This document shows, one piece after another, positions 17,458 to 26,002 of a stretch of DNA of 64,000 nt. Made by a program: the position numbers and the translations under genes. The notes under the pieces were generated by a model. It was given only the letters and a program-made list of their open reading frames with translations, searched no databases and had not been told where the DNA came from. Origin of the DNA: Spirochaetales bacterium (lineage in GTDB: Bacteria > Spirochaetota > Spirochaetia > Sphaerochaetales > Sphaerochaetaceae); the NCBI GenBank assembly GCA_018433865.1, contig JAHDQJ010000013.1, positions 1 through 64,000 of the forward strand, in the 5' to 3' direction. Numbering within the stretch: the stretch's first letter is position 1; each line of letters begins with the position of its first letter.

Positions 17458-18549
17458 TCAATCCTCGTCGATCACACCTTGCACAAACCAGTTCATCGTG
17501 CGCAGGGCGGTATCGGACATCTTCCCTTCTGCCGATTGTATGATCGTGCCGTCAGTGTCTTTCAGCTCACCCCAGAACACATCGAATGTCTGGTTCTCCA
17601 TCGCACTCTGCTTCTCCTCCACCAATTGCTTGACCGCAAGGGGAACCAGTGGTGAGACTGTGGACAACCTGATCATGTCGTCTTCGAATCCACCCCAGTA
17701 GTCCTGGGACTCCCAGGTTCCGTCGAGTACAGCCTGGACAGCGGGGATCATGTAACGCTCCCAACACCACAAGGATGAAACCAAGACTTTATCGTCTTCA
17801 AGCATTGCACGGAAGTCGGCATTGTAACCGATCGCATACTTTCCTGCAGAGATTGTCGCGGATGCCACGGCACTCGTATCCTGATGTTGTGCAAGCACAT
17901 CACAACCAAGGGAAATGAGGGCCTGGGCCTTCTGGCCTTCTATGGTGGCATTGAACCACGTACCACTCCATTGTACGGTCACCGTGGCATCAGGATTTGC
18001 TGAACGGACCCCAAGGGTGAACGCATTGATCCCCCGCACGATGTCGGGTGTGGCAAAGGGGGCCACATACCCGATCTTGTCACTCTCTGTCATCGAACCC
18101 GCAATGATTCCGGTGAGATAGCGTGCCTGATACATCCGCCCGTAGTAGGAACTCATGTTCTCCTCTCTCAGATATCCCGAACAATGTTCGAAATGAACCT
18201 CAGGGTGCTCTTGGGCAACGTCTTGCATAAATTCCTGGTAGTTGTAACTGGTACCGAAGATAATACTGCATCCTTCATCGACCAGGAAATCGAAGGCTAG
18301 CGCACTTGTCCCATTCTCAGGAATGTTCTCCATACGCGTCACGTGTATGCGTTCTCCGAAATGGGATTCCAACCCTTGGGTTCCCATCTCATGCATGTAC
18401 GATTAACCCATGGCACCTGGTGTCGAAACATACACGATGCCGACTTGCAATGGGGGAGTTGTGTTTCCGGTTGCGTCGCTGCAGCCGAATGACAAGATGA
18501 TGGCAAAGCATACCAACAGACAAGCAATCATGATTCTTGATGGTTTCAT
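17458..18549 (-). pseudogene. BMP-family lipoprotein (basic membrane protein / nucleoside-binding type) with one in-frame stop
   Basis: From ATG 18549, behind GGGAGG, the sequence encodes a lipoprotein signal (LSFGC, Cys23) and then LQVGIVYVSTPGAMG. A TAA follows at 18403-18405, and SYMHEMGTQGLESHFG then continues in the same frame for over 300 residues. The rest is a well-preserved BMP/Med-type receptor: IIFGTSYNYQEF, YLTGIIAGSMTESDKIGYV, DVLAQHQDTSA and SSLWCWERYMIPAVQAVL. In BMP proteins the residue after this glycine is usually Trp (GxxGWxYaHxxG), so a single Trp codon has become a stop. There are no transporter genes beside it. It may be a fresh pseudogene, a sequencing error or a readthrough case. 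Confidence 0.8.
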
Positions 18550-19181
18550 GCGAACCTCCCGTGAATATCAAGGTGAAGGGTGCATATTCCAGATTGCTTT
18601 TTGCCGTGTGTGACAAGATGTCTTGCTATCTCATGTTAAGTAAAGCACATGACAAAAGAACAGTTGCTGTGCATATACTAAGTCTGCATGAAGTGACGTG
18701 TCAAGGAAAACCATTTCCAGCAGATCTTCCCAAAGATGGAAGACAGTCATGTGATCAGCATGCGTGAACCTGAGGCTCGATCATGACAAACTCATCCCCG
18801 GCATGTGCCCCGATGAAATGACCGTGCCCACCCGAATTCCAAGCATCTCTCCTTCATCCAGGGAAACGCACATGATTGTCATGATCATCGTATCGGTTGC
18901 CTTTCTGAAGTAACTCCTTCGGATTCAGCTTGATGATCATGGCTTTACAGTATTCCGTATGTTTTTCCAGAACTCTCTTCTGTGCTTATCTGCTCCATGT
19001 TCCTCAATCCCACGGATCTGAAAAGAGAGCACGAATCCATGCATGCGAGACGTTCGGGATGCTCTGCGCATGCAGGATCCCGTAGAGTATCCATGTATTG
19101 ATAACATGATGCAATTCAGATGTTTATTTATACACGGGAATGCTTTATATTGTGATATGACATAGCAAAGGAGGGCAACAA
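18550..19181. other. Gene-poor stretch with weak coding debris
   Basis: No intact gene is visible in this 630-base interval. On the minus strand around 18781-18960 there is a short frame reading MTIMCVSLDEGEMLGIRVGT and another, partly overlapping, reading AMIIKLNPKELLQKGNRYDD. Both look protein-like, but they lack starts and are in different frames. I take this as possible remnant sequence. No tRNA or structured RNA was recognised. Confidence 0.3.
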
Positions 19182-19579
19182 GTGAAAAAGATTGTCGGAG
19201 CAATTCTTTTTCTCATGATAGCGATACTTGCTAGCGGGTGTGATCCGAATCCATCCGGTTCTGGCCAAAACGAGTTCTCGCCACCCGAATGGATGCACGG
19301 GACATGGTGAATGGAGATACCATAGTCACTTTCACAAGCGACAATATCATCTATGCGACTCCTACCATGATCCAGAATTTCTCGGAAGATTTTGGAAATC
19401 CTGCAGTCTCCCGAATCACCGAAACGATCTCAACCACCTTCTATCAGGTTACCGTCGCAGACACAGAGTCTCCCTCCTTCGGTACGTACCGTTTTGTATA
19501 TGATACAGAGGATACCATCAACTGTACGCTCACGATTCCCGAAGTGACCCTCGGTCCATGGGAACTGGTCCGACACTAA
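19182..19579 (+). pseudogene. Small lipoprotein gene with a frameshift
   Basis: A GTG start at 19182 follows AAAGGAGGGCAACA, an excellent ribosome site. The frame gives a lipoprotein leader (MKKIVGAILFLMIAILASGC) and then PPEWMHGTW before a TGA. A second frame immediately continues with VNGDTIVTFTSDNIIYATP and ends FGTYRFVYDTEDTINCTL...LVRH at 19579. PxWxxGTWxxxxxxxtFTsDNI is a pattern I know from short spirochaete lipoproteins, so the two pieces were one protein of about 130 residues. The shift lies near 19300-19315. The downstream frame looks intact, so this is either recent decay or a sequencing slip. Confidence 0.7.
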
Positions 19580-19693
19580 TTGATGAGAGACTGTCGCACA
19601 TGATTTTCATCTCTTTCTCGACCCCTGCATGACAGAGCATCATTCTTGATCTATAATAACAATATTGATAATGATGATTGAGAGGGTGATGCC

Positions 19694-19927
19694 GTGGATG
19701 ATGTGAACACATTACTGCAGGAAGCGATCAAGGAACTGGGGAGCTTGGAGGAAGGGGAGTCCTTCCTGGTCAGGGACCTCTTCAAGGGCTACCTGTGGAA
19801 CAGGATTCCACGGGGTGAGCGATTGTTGCTCGGTTCACTGTTCCTCAGCTATGTGGGAAGCCACGCCATCGGTGTGCAGGTGATCGACAAAGGCGTGTCG
19901 GGCCAACAGCGGTACCGGAGAGTTTGA
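19694..19927 (+). CDS. DUF1413 domain-containing small protein
   Basis: A 77-residue soluble protein starting at a GTG behind GAGAGGGTG. ELGSLEEGESFLVRDLFKGY and the following WNRIPRGERLLLGSLFLSYV match the DUF1413 pattern (L..GE.F.V.DLF.G..W..I....R..LG..F...V). These proteins are short, of unknown function, and in my knowledge appear in accessory regions or near small regulatory genes. The gene stands alone between a broken lipoprotein gene and a DeoR operon. No partner can be assigned. Confidence 0.7.
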   Translation: MDDVNTLLQEAIKELGSLEEGESFLVRDLFKGYLWNRIPRGERLLLGSLFLSYVGSHAIGVQVIDKGVSGQQRYRRV

Positions 19928-20229
19928 ATTTGTCAGGTAATTGAACTCTCATGATCAACATCATGTGTCTCATGGTGATGAAAGTTGATCTTTTCCGGAA
20001 TTCTTGCAGTCGTGTACACATGGGTACCGGCAAGATGCATTCCTTGGTTCCCTGGCGAACCCACGGACTGAACTTGTCGGTTGTGGCGAGGAGTTCCTCG
20101 ACAAGTGTCTGCCTGTCGGCAAAGAGACAATCTGATAAACTTTCTTTTTCTTATTATTTATTTGCTTTTTCTTATTTACTATTGCATAATACCCGTAACA
20201 GATAATAAAAGATCAATCTGGAGGGTGTC
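19928..20229. other. Upstream region of the DeoR/TTT operon
   Basis: No gene is supported here. The last 90 bases are strongly AT-rich (repeated TTTCTTTTTCTTATT-type runs, 20135-20170) and end in GGAGGGTGTC, the ribosome site of the DeoR gene. They presumably contain its promoter and operators, but I cannot pick out a convincing -35/-10 pair or an inverted repeat. The earlier part (19960-20120) may hold protein-like debris on the minus strand. Confidence 0.4.
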
Positions 20230-20994
20230 ATGCATGCCACGCAACGCAAAAACCTGATCATGCAAGAGCTGCAGCAAAACGACTCCGTGGACGTGTTGTC
20301 TCTTGCAAGGCGCCTTGCCATCTCGAAGGTCACCGTACGCAAGGATCTTGATGAACTGGCCGATAAAGGCCTCGTGGTCCGCACCCATGGTGGTGCAGTG
20401 CTCGCAGAGAAACAGAATCTCGTACGCTTGATCAGCAACACCATCACCGAACATACCGAAGATAAGAAAAACATCTGTGCCCACGCGCTCCGATTTGTCG
20501 AACAGGGAAAAAGCATCATCATCGACAGTGGAAGTACCACCGTCCATCTTGCCCCGCTCGTGGCCAAGATGAACCTGAGCGTCATTACCAACAGTATCCT
20601 GGTCATCCAGGAGCTTGCAGCCGCCGAGGCTGTGGAGCTGCTGATCGTGGGAGGCTTGTTGCGTCGGCCATCTTTGGCGGCAATCGGATCCCCAGCCCGT
20701 TCCTATCTCAATCAAATCCATGTCGATACCCTGTTCCTCGGAGCCAGCGGATTCTCGGTGGAGCAGGGTATCACCTGCACGAACCTCATTGAAGCCGATA
20801 CGAAACAGGCGATGATCGCCAGTGCGACCAAGGTGATCCTGCTGGCCGACTCATCCAAGTTCGGTACCGTCTCCCTGGCGAAAGTGTGCAATTGGGAGGA
20901 TATCGATCTCCTCATCACCGATGATGGCCTCTCCGACGAGGGGCGACTCACCTTGGAAGCCCAAGGTGTTCATGTGCAAACAGCCCGTTCATAG
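20230..20994 (+). CDS. DeoR-family transcriptional regulator
   Basis: This 254-residue repressor begins with a DeoR-type winged helix (RKNLIMQELQQNDSVDVLSLARRLAISKVTVRKDLDEL, residues about 6-43) and the HGGAVL element. A DeoRC sugar-phosphate sensor domain follows, with IDSGSTTVHLA, TLFLGASGF and KVILLADSSKFG. It is the first gene of the operon, 30 bases before the TTT binding protein, and is probably autoregulatory and responsive to a phosphorylated intermediate. A phosphosugar-sensing regulator over a carboxylate transporter suggests that the imported acid enters sugar-phosphate metabolism. Confidence 0.92.
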   Translation: MHATQRKNLIMQELQQNDSVDVLSLARRLAISKVTVRKDLDELADKGLVVRTHGGAVLAEKQNLVRLISNTITEHTEDKKNICAHALRFVEQGKSIIIDSGSTTVHLAPLVAKMNLSVITNSILVIQELAAAEAVELLIVGGLLRRPSLAAIGSPARSYLNQIHVDTLFLGASGFSVEQGITCTNLIEADTKQAMIASATKVILLADSSKFGTVSLAKVCNWEDIDLLITDDGLSDEGRLTLEAQGVHVQTARS

Positions 20995-21024
20995 TACCGG
21001 GAAAACAAGTATTTGGAGGAAGGT

Positions 21025-22014
21025 ATGAAACGTAACAGAATCATTATTTCGATGTTGGTCGTCCTGCTCGCCGCAGGAATGCTCTTCGCTGGTGGAGCGG
21101 CGGAATCAGTCTATCCCGATCCGGAGAAGAACATCACCATCGTGGTGCCCCACGCTGCCGGTGGAAGTACCGACCTGATCTTCCGTACGCTGGCAGAGGA
21201 GATGAAGAAAGTTTCCGGAGTCAATTTCCTGGTGACCAATATCACCGGTGCGGGGAGTGCGACGGGAACCAATGAAGTCATCAACAGCCCCGCCGACGGT
21301 TACATGTTCCTCGGAGCCGGTACTCACACCACCGCTGCTACGATGCAAGGATTGACGAACGGCTACAAGGAACTCGATTACATCGCAGCGTTGAACTGGG
21401 ACCCGTTCATCATCGCAGTCAGGAATGACAAGCCTTGGAAGACACTTGAGGATCTGGTCAATGATGCCAAGAGCCGTCCCGGCAAGATCACTTTGGGTAA
21501 TGCTGGCATGGGCGGTGCGACCGGAGTCGCATCTGTAGGCCTGAATCTCGCGATGAACAAGGCGTTCAACGTGACCCCGTTCAACGGTGGAGCCGATCTG
21601 ATCGCCTCTGTGTTGGGTGGACACTGCGATGTGGGAATCTTCTCACAGTCGGAGGTCGTGGCAAACAGCGCTTCCTTCCGCCCCCTGGCAATCCTGACAG
21701 AAGGGCACAGCTCGCTTCCCTCGCTCGCATCGGTGCCGAACCTCGCCGAAGCAGGGTATCCCACGATCACCGTTCCCGGTGGATCATTCCGCTCGATCAT
21801 GGTGAAGAAGGGCACTCCCGAAACTGCCAAGAAATGGCTTGCGGACACTGCAGAGAAGGCTTTCAACAGTGCTTCTTTCCAGAAGTTCATGAAAGACAAT
21901 GGTCTGATTCCCGTGTTCTCCAAGTTGGATGCCTTTGCGGAGTATGACAAGGGGATCATTGCCGATTATGAGGTGATTCTCAAGGAAGCCAATCTCTACA
22001 AGATGACAAACTAG
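21025..22014 (+). CDS. Tripartite tricarboxylate transporter substrate-binding protein (TctC family)
   Basis: The 329-residue exported receptor has a signal peptide ending LFAGGAAES, the style common in spirochaetes. ITIVVPHAAGGSTDLIFRTLA and ATGTNEVINSPADGYMFLG are the two ligand-contact regions of TctC/Bug proteins, followed by GNAGMGGATGVA and VPNLAEAGYP. ATG 21025 has GGAGGAAGGT upstream. It captures a carboxylate in the periplasm for the TctAB membrane pair encoded next. Bug-type receptors bind diverse acids, so the ligand cannot be read from sequence. Confidence 0.93.
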   Translation: MKRNRIIISMLVVLLAAGMLFAGGAAESVYPDPEKNITIVVPHAAGGSTDLIFRTLAEEMKKVSGVNFLVTNITGAGSATGTNEVINSPADGYMFLGAGTHTTAATMQGLTNGYKELDYIAALNWDPFIIAVRNDKPWKTLEDLVNDAKSRPGKITLGNAGMGGATGVASVGLNLAMNKAFNVTPFNGGADLIASVLGGHCDVGIFSQSEVVANSASFRPLAILTEGHSSLPSLASVPNLAEAGYPTITVPGGSFRSIMVKKGTPETAKKWLADTAEKAFNSASFQKFMKDNGLIPVFSKLDAFAEYDKGIIADYEVILKEANLYKMTN

Positions 22015-22023
22015 GAGTCGAGC

Positions 22024-22758
22024 ATGACGCTGTTCCGAACCCGAAAACCCATGCCTTTTGTATTCATGATGGTATCGCTCCTCTATTTCATCTACGTCAT
22101 CAGCCTCGGATCGTCCACCATGATCGGAGATGAGATCGGAGGAGACCCGGGCGGGAGATTGCTCCCGCTCGCCCTCTCGATCTTCATGTTCATCGCCTCC
22201 ACTGTGCTGTTCCTTACGGACAGAAAAGGCGAGGCGGCCAAGGATGAGAGACTCGGGTCCTCGGAGCGTCGTCTTTTCCTGCTTACTGTCATCGTAGCAA
22301 TCCTCTACGTGGTCGCCATGCGGCCAGTGGGATTTCTCCTGACGACCGCCACGTTGGTCTTTACCCTCACGTTCTATTATCTACAGGGAAATGTCGAGCG
22401 AAAGAGCCTGAAGCCATGGGTAGTGGGGATCCTCGCTACCCTGGCCTTTCTGGTGGCACTCTACTCCATCGGGAGGACGATCACACGGTTCCTTTTGCTC
22501 AACGCACGTCAGGGACGCATCCCGCAATGGTTGGGGACTACCGGATTTGTGGTCGGTATCGTACTTGTGGTCGTGCTTGCGATCTATCTGATCGTACTCA
22601 AGCTGACCCGTGCTCGCTTTCACGCCGAACAGGTTTCACCCGCAATTCGCAACGCGTTCGATGCCTGCATGCTCTCGGTAGTGACCACCGAGCTGATCTA
22701 TCTTGTGTTTCGCCAGATGTTCCTGGTCGAACTCGTTCGCGGCCTCATCACCTGGTAG
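22024..22758 (+). CDS. TctB-family small membrane subunit of a TTT transporter
   Basis: This is a 244-residue membrane protein with about four to six hydrophobic segments (FVFMMVSLLYFIYVI, LALSIFMFIASTVLFL, LLTVIVAILYVV, FLLTTATLVFTLTFYY and later ones). It carries the TctB-like GDEIGGDPGGRLLPLALSIF element near the N-terminus. It lies between TctC and TctA homologues in canonical order. At 244 residues it is longer than the typical TctB of about 150, with an added C-terminal pair of membrane segments of unknown purpose. It is required with TctA for carboxylate/sodium symport in characterised systems. Confidence 0.85.
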   Translation: MTLFRTRKPMPFVFMMVSLLYFIYVISLGSSTMIGDEIGGDPGGRLLPLALSIFMFIASTVLFLTDRKGEAAKDERLGSSERRLFLLTVIVAILYVVAMRPVGFLLTTATLVFTLTFYYLQGNVERKSLKPWVVGILATLAFLVALYSIGRTITRFLLLNARQGRIPQWLGTTGFVVGIVLVVVLAIYLIVLKLTRARFHAEQVSPAIRNAFDACMLSVVTTELIYLVFRQMFLVELVRGLITW

Positions 22759-22770
22759 GAGAAGATCATC

Positions 22771-24288
22771 ATGGATGTGTTTTTGCAAGGTTTTTCTCAG
22801 ATTGCCAATGTCTCCACCATCATTTGGATGGCCATCGGTTCGGTCGTGGGTATCATCCTCGGCGCATTGCCCGGGTTATCCGCCACCATGGGAATCGCAT
22901 TGATGATGCCCATAAGCTTCCAACTTCCTACCGCAACGGGAATAGGATTGCTCCTGGCAGTGTACTGTGGAGCCGTCTCCGGAGCGTCCATTCCCGCCAT
23001 CCTGCTGGGAATTCCTGGTAACCCCAATGCGATTGCGACCGTGGAGGACGGGTTGCTGATGACGCAGAAGGGAAAGGCCGGCTCAGCGTTGGGTGGAGCG
23101 GTCGTCGCTTCTTTCATCGGTGGCATCGGGAGTCTCTTGGCACTGGTGTTGTTCTCTCCGCTCATCGCACGGCTTACCCTCGCATTCGGTCCTGCAGAGA
23201 AAACGACACTCGCGCTCGTCGGTCTGGTCATCATCGCATCGGTTTCTGGAAACAACATCTGGAAAGGGCTGCTGATGGGAGCATTCGGCATGGCCCTCGC
23301 GTTCTTGGGAACCGACCCGTTCAGCAACCAACTACGGATCCCGTTTTCCAAGTTCCTGGCGACCACACCACTTTCGAAGGGATTGGACCTGACCTCAACC
23401 TTGATCGGTCTGTTCGGCATCTCCCAAGTCTTCTTTGAACTGCGCAAACCATTGCTGGTTGGTCAACATATCGAACCGGTGAAGATTGAGAATATCTTTC
23501 CTCCCCTTAGGAAGATTCTCTCCATGTGGAAGATCATCCTCAGTTCCTTGGGTATCGGCACCGTAGTCGGTGCGATTCCAGGGACCGGAGCTTCGATCGC
23601 CGTATTCATGGCACACAATTCGGCCAAGAACATCACCATGAATTCAAAGGGGAAGCTGGACCAGGTGGGTTCCGGAAGCTTGGAAGGGGTGTTCGCTCCC
23701 GAGGTAGCCAACAATGCGGTCACCGGCGGAGCGTTGATCCCCGCACTGGCACTCGGAATCCCCGGGGATGCTGCCACTGCAGTGCTCATCGGAGCGTTGA
23801 TGATCAAGGGAGTGACTCCCGGGTTCCACCTGTTTGCCACGAACATGTCATTGGTATATGCAATTTTCATTACCATGCTGCTGGCCAACATCTTCATGGC
23901 ATCCTTCCAGCTGTTCGGGGTGCGACTGTATCCCAAGATTCTCAGTGTCCCCCAGCAGATCCTTTTACCATTGATCCTCATTCTCTCATTCATCGGAGCC
24001 TATGCGATCGCCGGACAAGCGACAGCAGTAGGAATCTATAACCTTGGCATTGCATTGGTGATGGGCATGATAGGCTACTTCCTGAAACGTGACGGGTATC
24101 CTATCGCACCCATTGTATTGGGGCTGATCCTCGGCGGGATGTTCGAAGAGAATTTCCGACGCGCGGTGAAACTGGCAGGTGGCGATTACCTCACATTCTT
24201 CACCAAACCGATCTGCCTGCTGTTCATGGCCTTGTCAATCCTCTCCATCGTACTTCCGATCATTGCGAAAAAACGGGGGAAACGCTGA
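22771..24288 (+). CDS. TctA-family large membrane subunit of a TTT transporter
   Basis: The 505-residue polytopic protein has the two TctA repeats. Repeat one carries GALPGLSATMGIALMMPISF and GIPGNPNAIATVEDG. Repeat two carries GAIPGTGASIAVFMAHNSAK and GIPGDAATAVLIGALMIKGV. About 12 membrane segments are visible. The gene starts 12 bases after tctB, behind GGTAGGAGAAG, and its stop touches the next start (TGATG). It forms the sodium-coupled translocation channel for the carboxylate bound by the TctC homologue. Confidence 0.95.
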   Translation: MDVFLQGFSQIANVSTIIWMAIGSVVGIILGALPGLSATMGIALMMPISFQLPTATGIGLLLAVYCGAVSGASIPAILLGIPGNPNAIATVEDGLLMTQKGKAGSALGGAVVASFIGGIGSLLALVLFSPLIARLTLAFGPAEKTTLALVGLVIIASVSGNNIWKGLLMGAFGMALAFLGTDPFSNQLRIPFSKFLATTPLSKGLDLTSTLIGLFGISQVFFELRKPLLVGQHIEPVKIENIFPPLRKILSMWKIILSSLGIGTVVGAIPGTGASIAVFMAHNSAKNITMNSKGKLDQVGSGSLEGVFAPEVANNAVTGGALIPALALGIPGDAATAVLIGALMIKGVTPGFHLFATNMSLVYAIFITMLLANIFMASFQLFGVRLYPKILSVPQQILLPLILILSFIGAYAIAGQATAVGIYNLGIALVMGMIGYFLKRDGYPIAPIVLGLILGGMFEENFRRAVKLAGGDYLTFFTKPICLLFMALSILSIVLPIIAKKRGKR

Positions 24289-25049
24289 TGCACATACACC
24301 TCCTCGGGTATACGGGAAGCATCCAACACCAAGAGGCGGGAAATGTCTCCTTGGCGGTGACCGATGGCAATACCTCCATCCTGATCGATGTATCGGGAGC
24401 TCCGGTTATGGCATTGAAGCAAGCTGGTATCGATGCGCGTGATCTTTCGCTGGTAATGCTTACCCATTCCCATATCGACCATATATACGCGCTCCCTTCA
24501 CTGTTGCATCAGCTTTGGTTGTTGGGAAGGACCGATGCGTTGGTGATAGTGGGAAACGGGTCGACTCTCAGCAAGGCAAAAGAACTGTGTGCAGTGTTTG
24601 CCCTTGAGCATAAAAGCGGGATGTTCCCGCTGGTGTGGGAGGTTCTGGAAGAAGGTCCCTATCTCGGTCCGTTGGGAAGGTTGCGCCTCTCTGTATTCCC
24701 TGTACCGCACGGAGTCCCGACTCTCGGAGTTTCTGTCGTGACTGGCGACAGCAAATTTGTGTACTTGGCCGATTGTACTGCCGATTTTGCGTATCCCGCT
24801 CTTGCATATGATGCAGCTTTGTTGATACATGAAGCAGGGGGAACAAAAGAGGAAGAATCGGTGTTGACCGGAAAAGGCCATAGCAGTGCACGTCAAGCCG
24901 CAATGGATGCCCGCACGTTACGTTCCGGTCGCTTGGTACTCTGTCATCTTCCTCCCGATCCCAGTCTGTATCAGAAGATGCTGGATGAGGCCAAATCCGT
25001 GTTTGAGCGGACCGAGCTTCCTGTACTGCATGAAACGTATGAGGTGTAA
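24288..25049 (+). CDS. Metallo-beta-lactamase-fold hydrolase (RNase Z-like branch)
   Basis: This 253-residue cytoplasmic enzyme has the di-metal motif THSHIDH (H60, H62, D64, H65). Later ligand strands are PVPHGVPTLGVSVVTGDSKFVYLADCT and a C-terminal GHSSARQAAMDARTLRSGRLVLCHL. The fold is that of AtsA/RNase Z-like hydrolases acting on esters, lactones or phosphodiesters. One-base overlaps with tctA (TGATG) and with the following isomerase gene (TAATG) show tight coupling to uptake. A lactonase or esterase acting on the imported acid is a reasonable inference; tRNA processing is unlikely in this context. Confidence 0.85.
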   Translation: MHIHLLGYTGSIQHQEAGNVSLAVTDGNTSILIDVSGAPVMALKQAGIDARDLSLVMLTHSHIDHIYALPSLLHQLWLLGRTDALVIVGNGSTLSKAKELCAVFALEHKSGMFPLVWEVLEEGPYLGPLGRLRLSVFPVPHGVPTLGVSVVTGDSKFVYLADCTADFAYPALAYDAALLIHEAGGTKEEESVLTGKGHSSARQAAMDARTLRSGRLVLCHLPPDPSLYQKMLDEAKSVFERTELPVLHETYEV

Positions 25050-25996
25050 TGATCATGGTGCATGAATCCAAGGGCATCCCCGCCATTTCCCTGGTTTCCC
25101 TGAAGACCGTAGAGAGCCTTCGACTTGTCATGGAGGCTTCTCCATATCCGTTGCATTTCGAACTCTCCTATGAAATGACCCGACCGTTGCTCGATTCCAT
25201 GCGGGAGATGATCCTCGGTTCAGTCGTATCGATACATGCGGCATGCCCGAATACCGAATACTTTCCGAATCTCGCCAGCAATGACCCGCACGTACTGCAG
25301 CAGAGCCTCATAGACCTTCATGCTAGTCTTGATACCGCCAATTCGTTCGAAGCCCAAGTAATGGTACTTCACCCGGGATATGCAACGAACCAAGCGGTCC
25401 CTTCCCATAACGGAAGAAGACAGGAGCTGTTGACGGGAAAAGAGTTCCATCCTTATATCTGGAGGGAATCGGGTTCCATCTGCATCCCCTCGTACACACG
25501 GACAGGACATTACCTGCAGTATCGTGACAACGCCATGGCCCATCTCAAACAATTCGCCATCGAATGCCGGGACAGGGGCGTCACACTTGCCATCGAGAAC
25601 CTCAATCCGAGAGTAGGGTATCTGTTCCAGACTCCCGAGGAGATGGTAGAATTGGTCACCGAGGTCCCAGAATGCTCGCTCTGCCTTGATGTCGGACACC
25701 TATGGATTTCTTCGTGCCTCTACGGATTCGACTTCCACCAAGGAGTACGTGATATCCTGGATACCCAAAAGGTTGTCACTACCCACCTGCACAGCAATTC
25801 CTCTCACCCCGGATCCGATGTGCAAAGCATCCAGCTTGAAGATGATCATACATCGTTGGATAAACATGGATTCCCCTATGAGTGGGTCATCAGCCAGATA
25901 GCAGCCTCGGGAGCACACATGGTCCTCGAGGTCAAGGAACATCCCCTGGATAACTTCATCCTCCTGATGGGTGAGCTTGAGAAATTGCGATCGTAA
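25049..25996 (+). CDS. Sugar phosphate isomerase/epimerase-like TIM-barrel protein
   Basis: The 315-residue protein belongs to the xylose-isomerase-like / AP-endonuclease-2 TIM-barrel group. Visible metal-site strands are VSIHAACPN, VMVLHPGYAT, VTLAIENLNPR (catalytic Glu), CLDVGHLWI and VTTHLHSNSSH, with a final HMVLEVKE (Glu). It overlaps the hydrolase stop by one base and ends the operon, with six bases to the convergent dehydrogenase stop. The fold covers isomerases, epimerases, dehydratases and lyases, so the reaction cannot be specified. Its place suggests it follows the hydrolase in converting the imported acid. Confidence 0.85.
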   Translation: MIMVHESKGIPAISLVSLKTVESLRLVMEASPYPLHFELSYEMTRPLLDSMREMILGSVVSIHAACPNTEYFPNLASNDPHVLQQSLIDLHASLDTANSFEAQVMVLHPGYATNQAVPSHNGRRQELLTGKEFHPYIWRESGSICIPSYTRTGHYLQYRDNAMAHLKQFAIECRDRGVTLAIENLNPRVGYLFQTPEEMVELVTEVPECSLCLDVGHLWISSCLYGFDFHQGVRDILDTQKVVTTHLHSNSSHPGSDVQSIQLEDDHTSLDKHGFPYEWVISQIAASGAHMVLEVKEHPLDNFILLMGELEKLRS

Positions 25997-26002
25997 CAGT
26001 GC

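Noticed and set aside
18937-19203. Minus-strand open frame before the small lipoprotein
   Set aside because: Low-complexity composition, no ribosome site, and it overlaps the promoter region of the lipoprotein relic.
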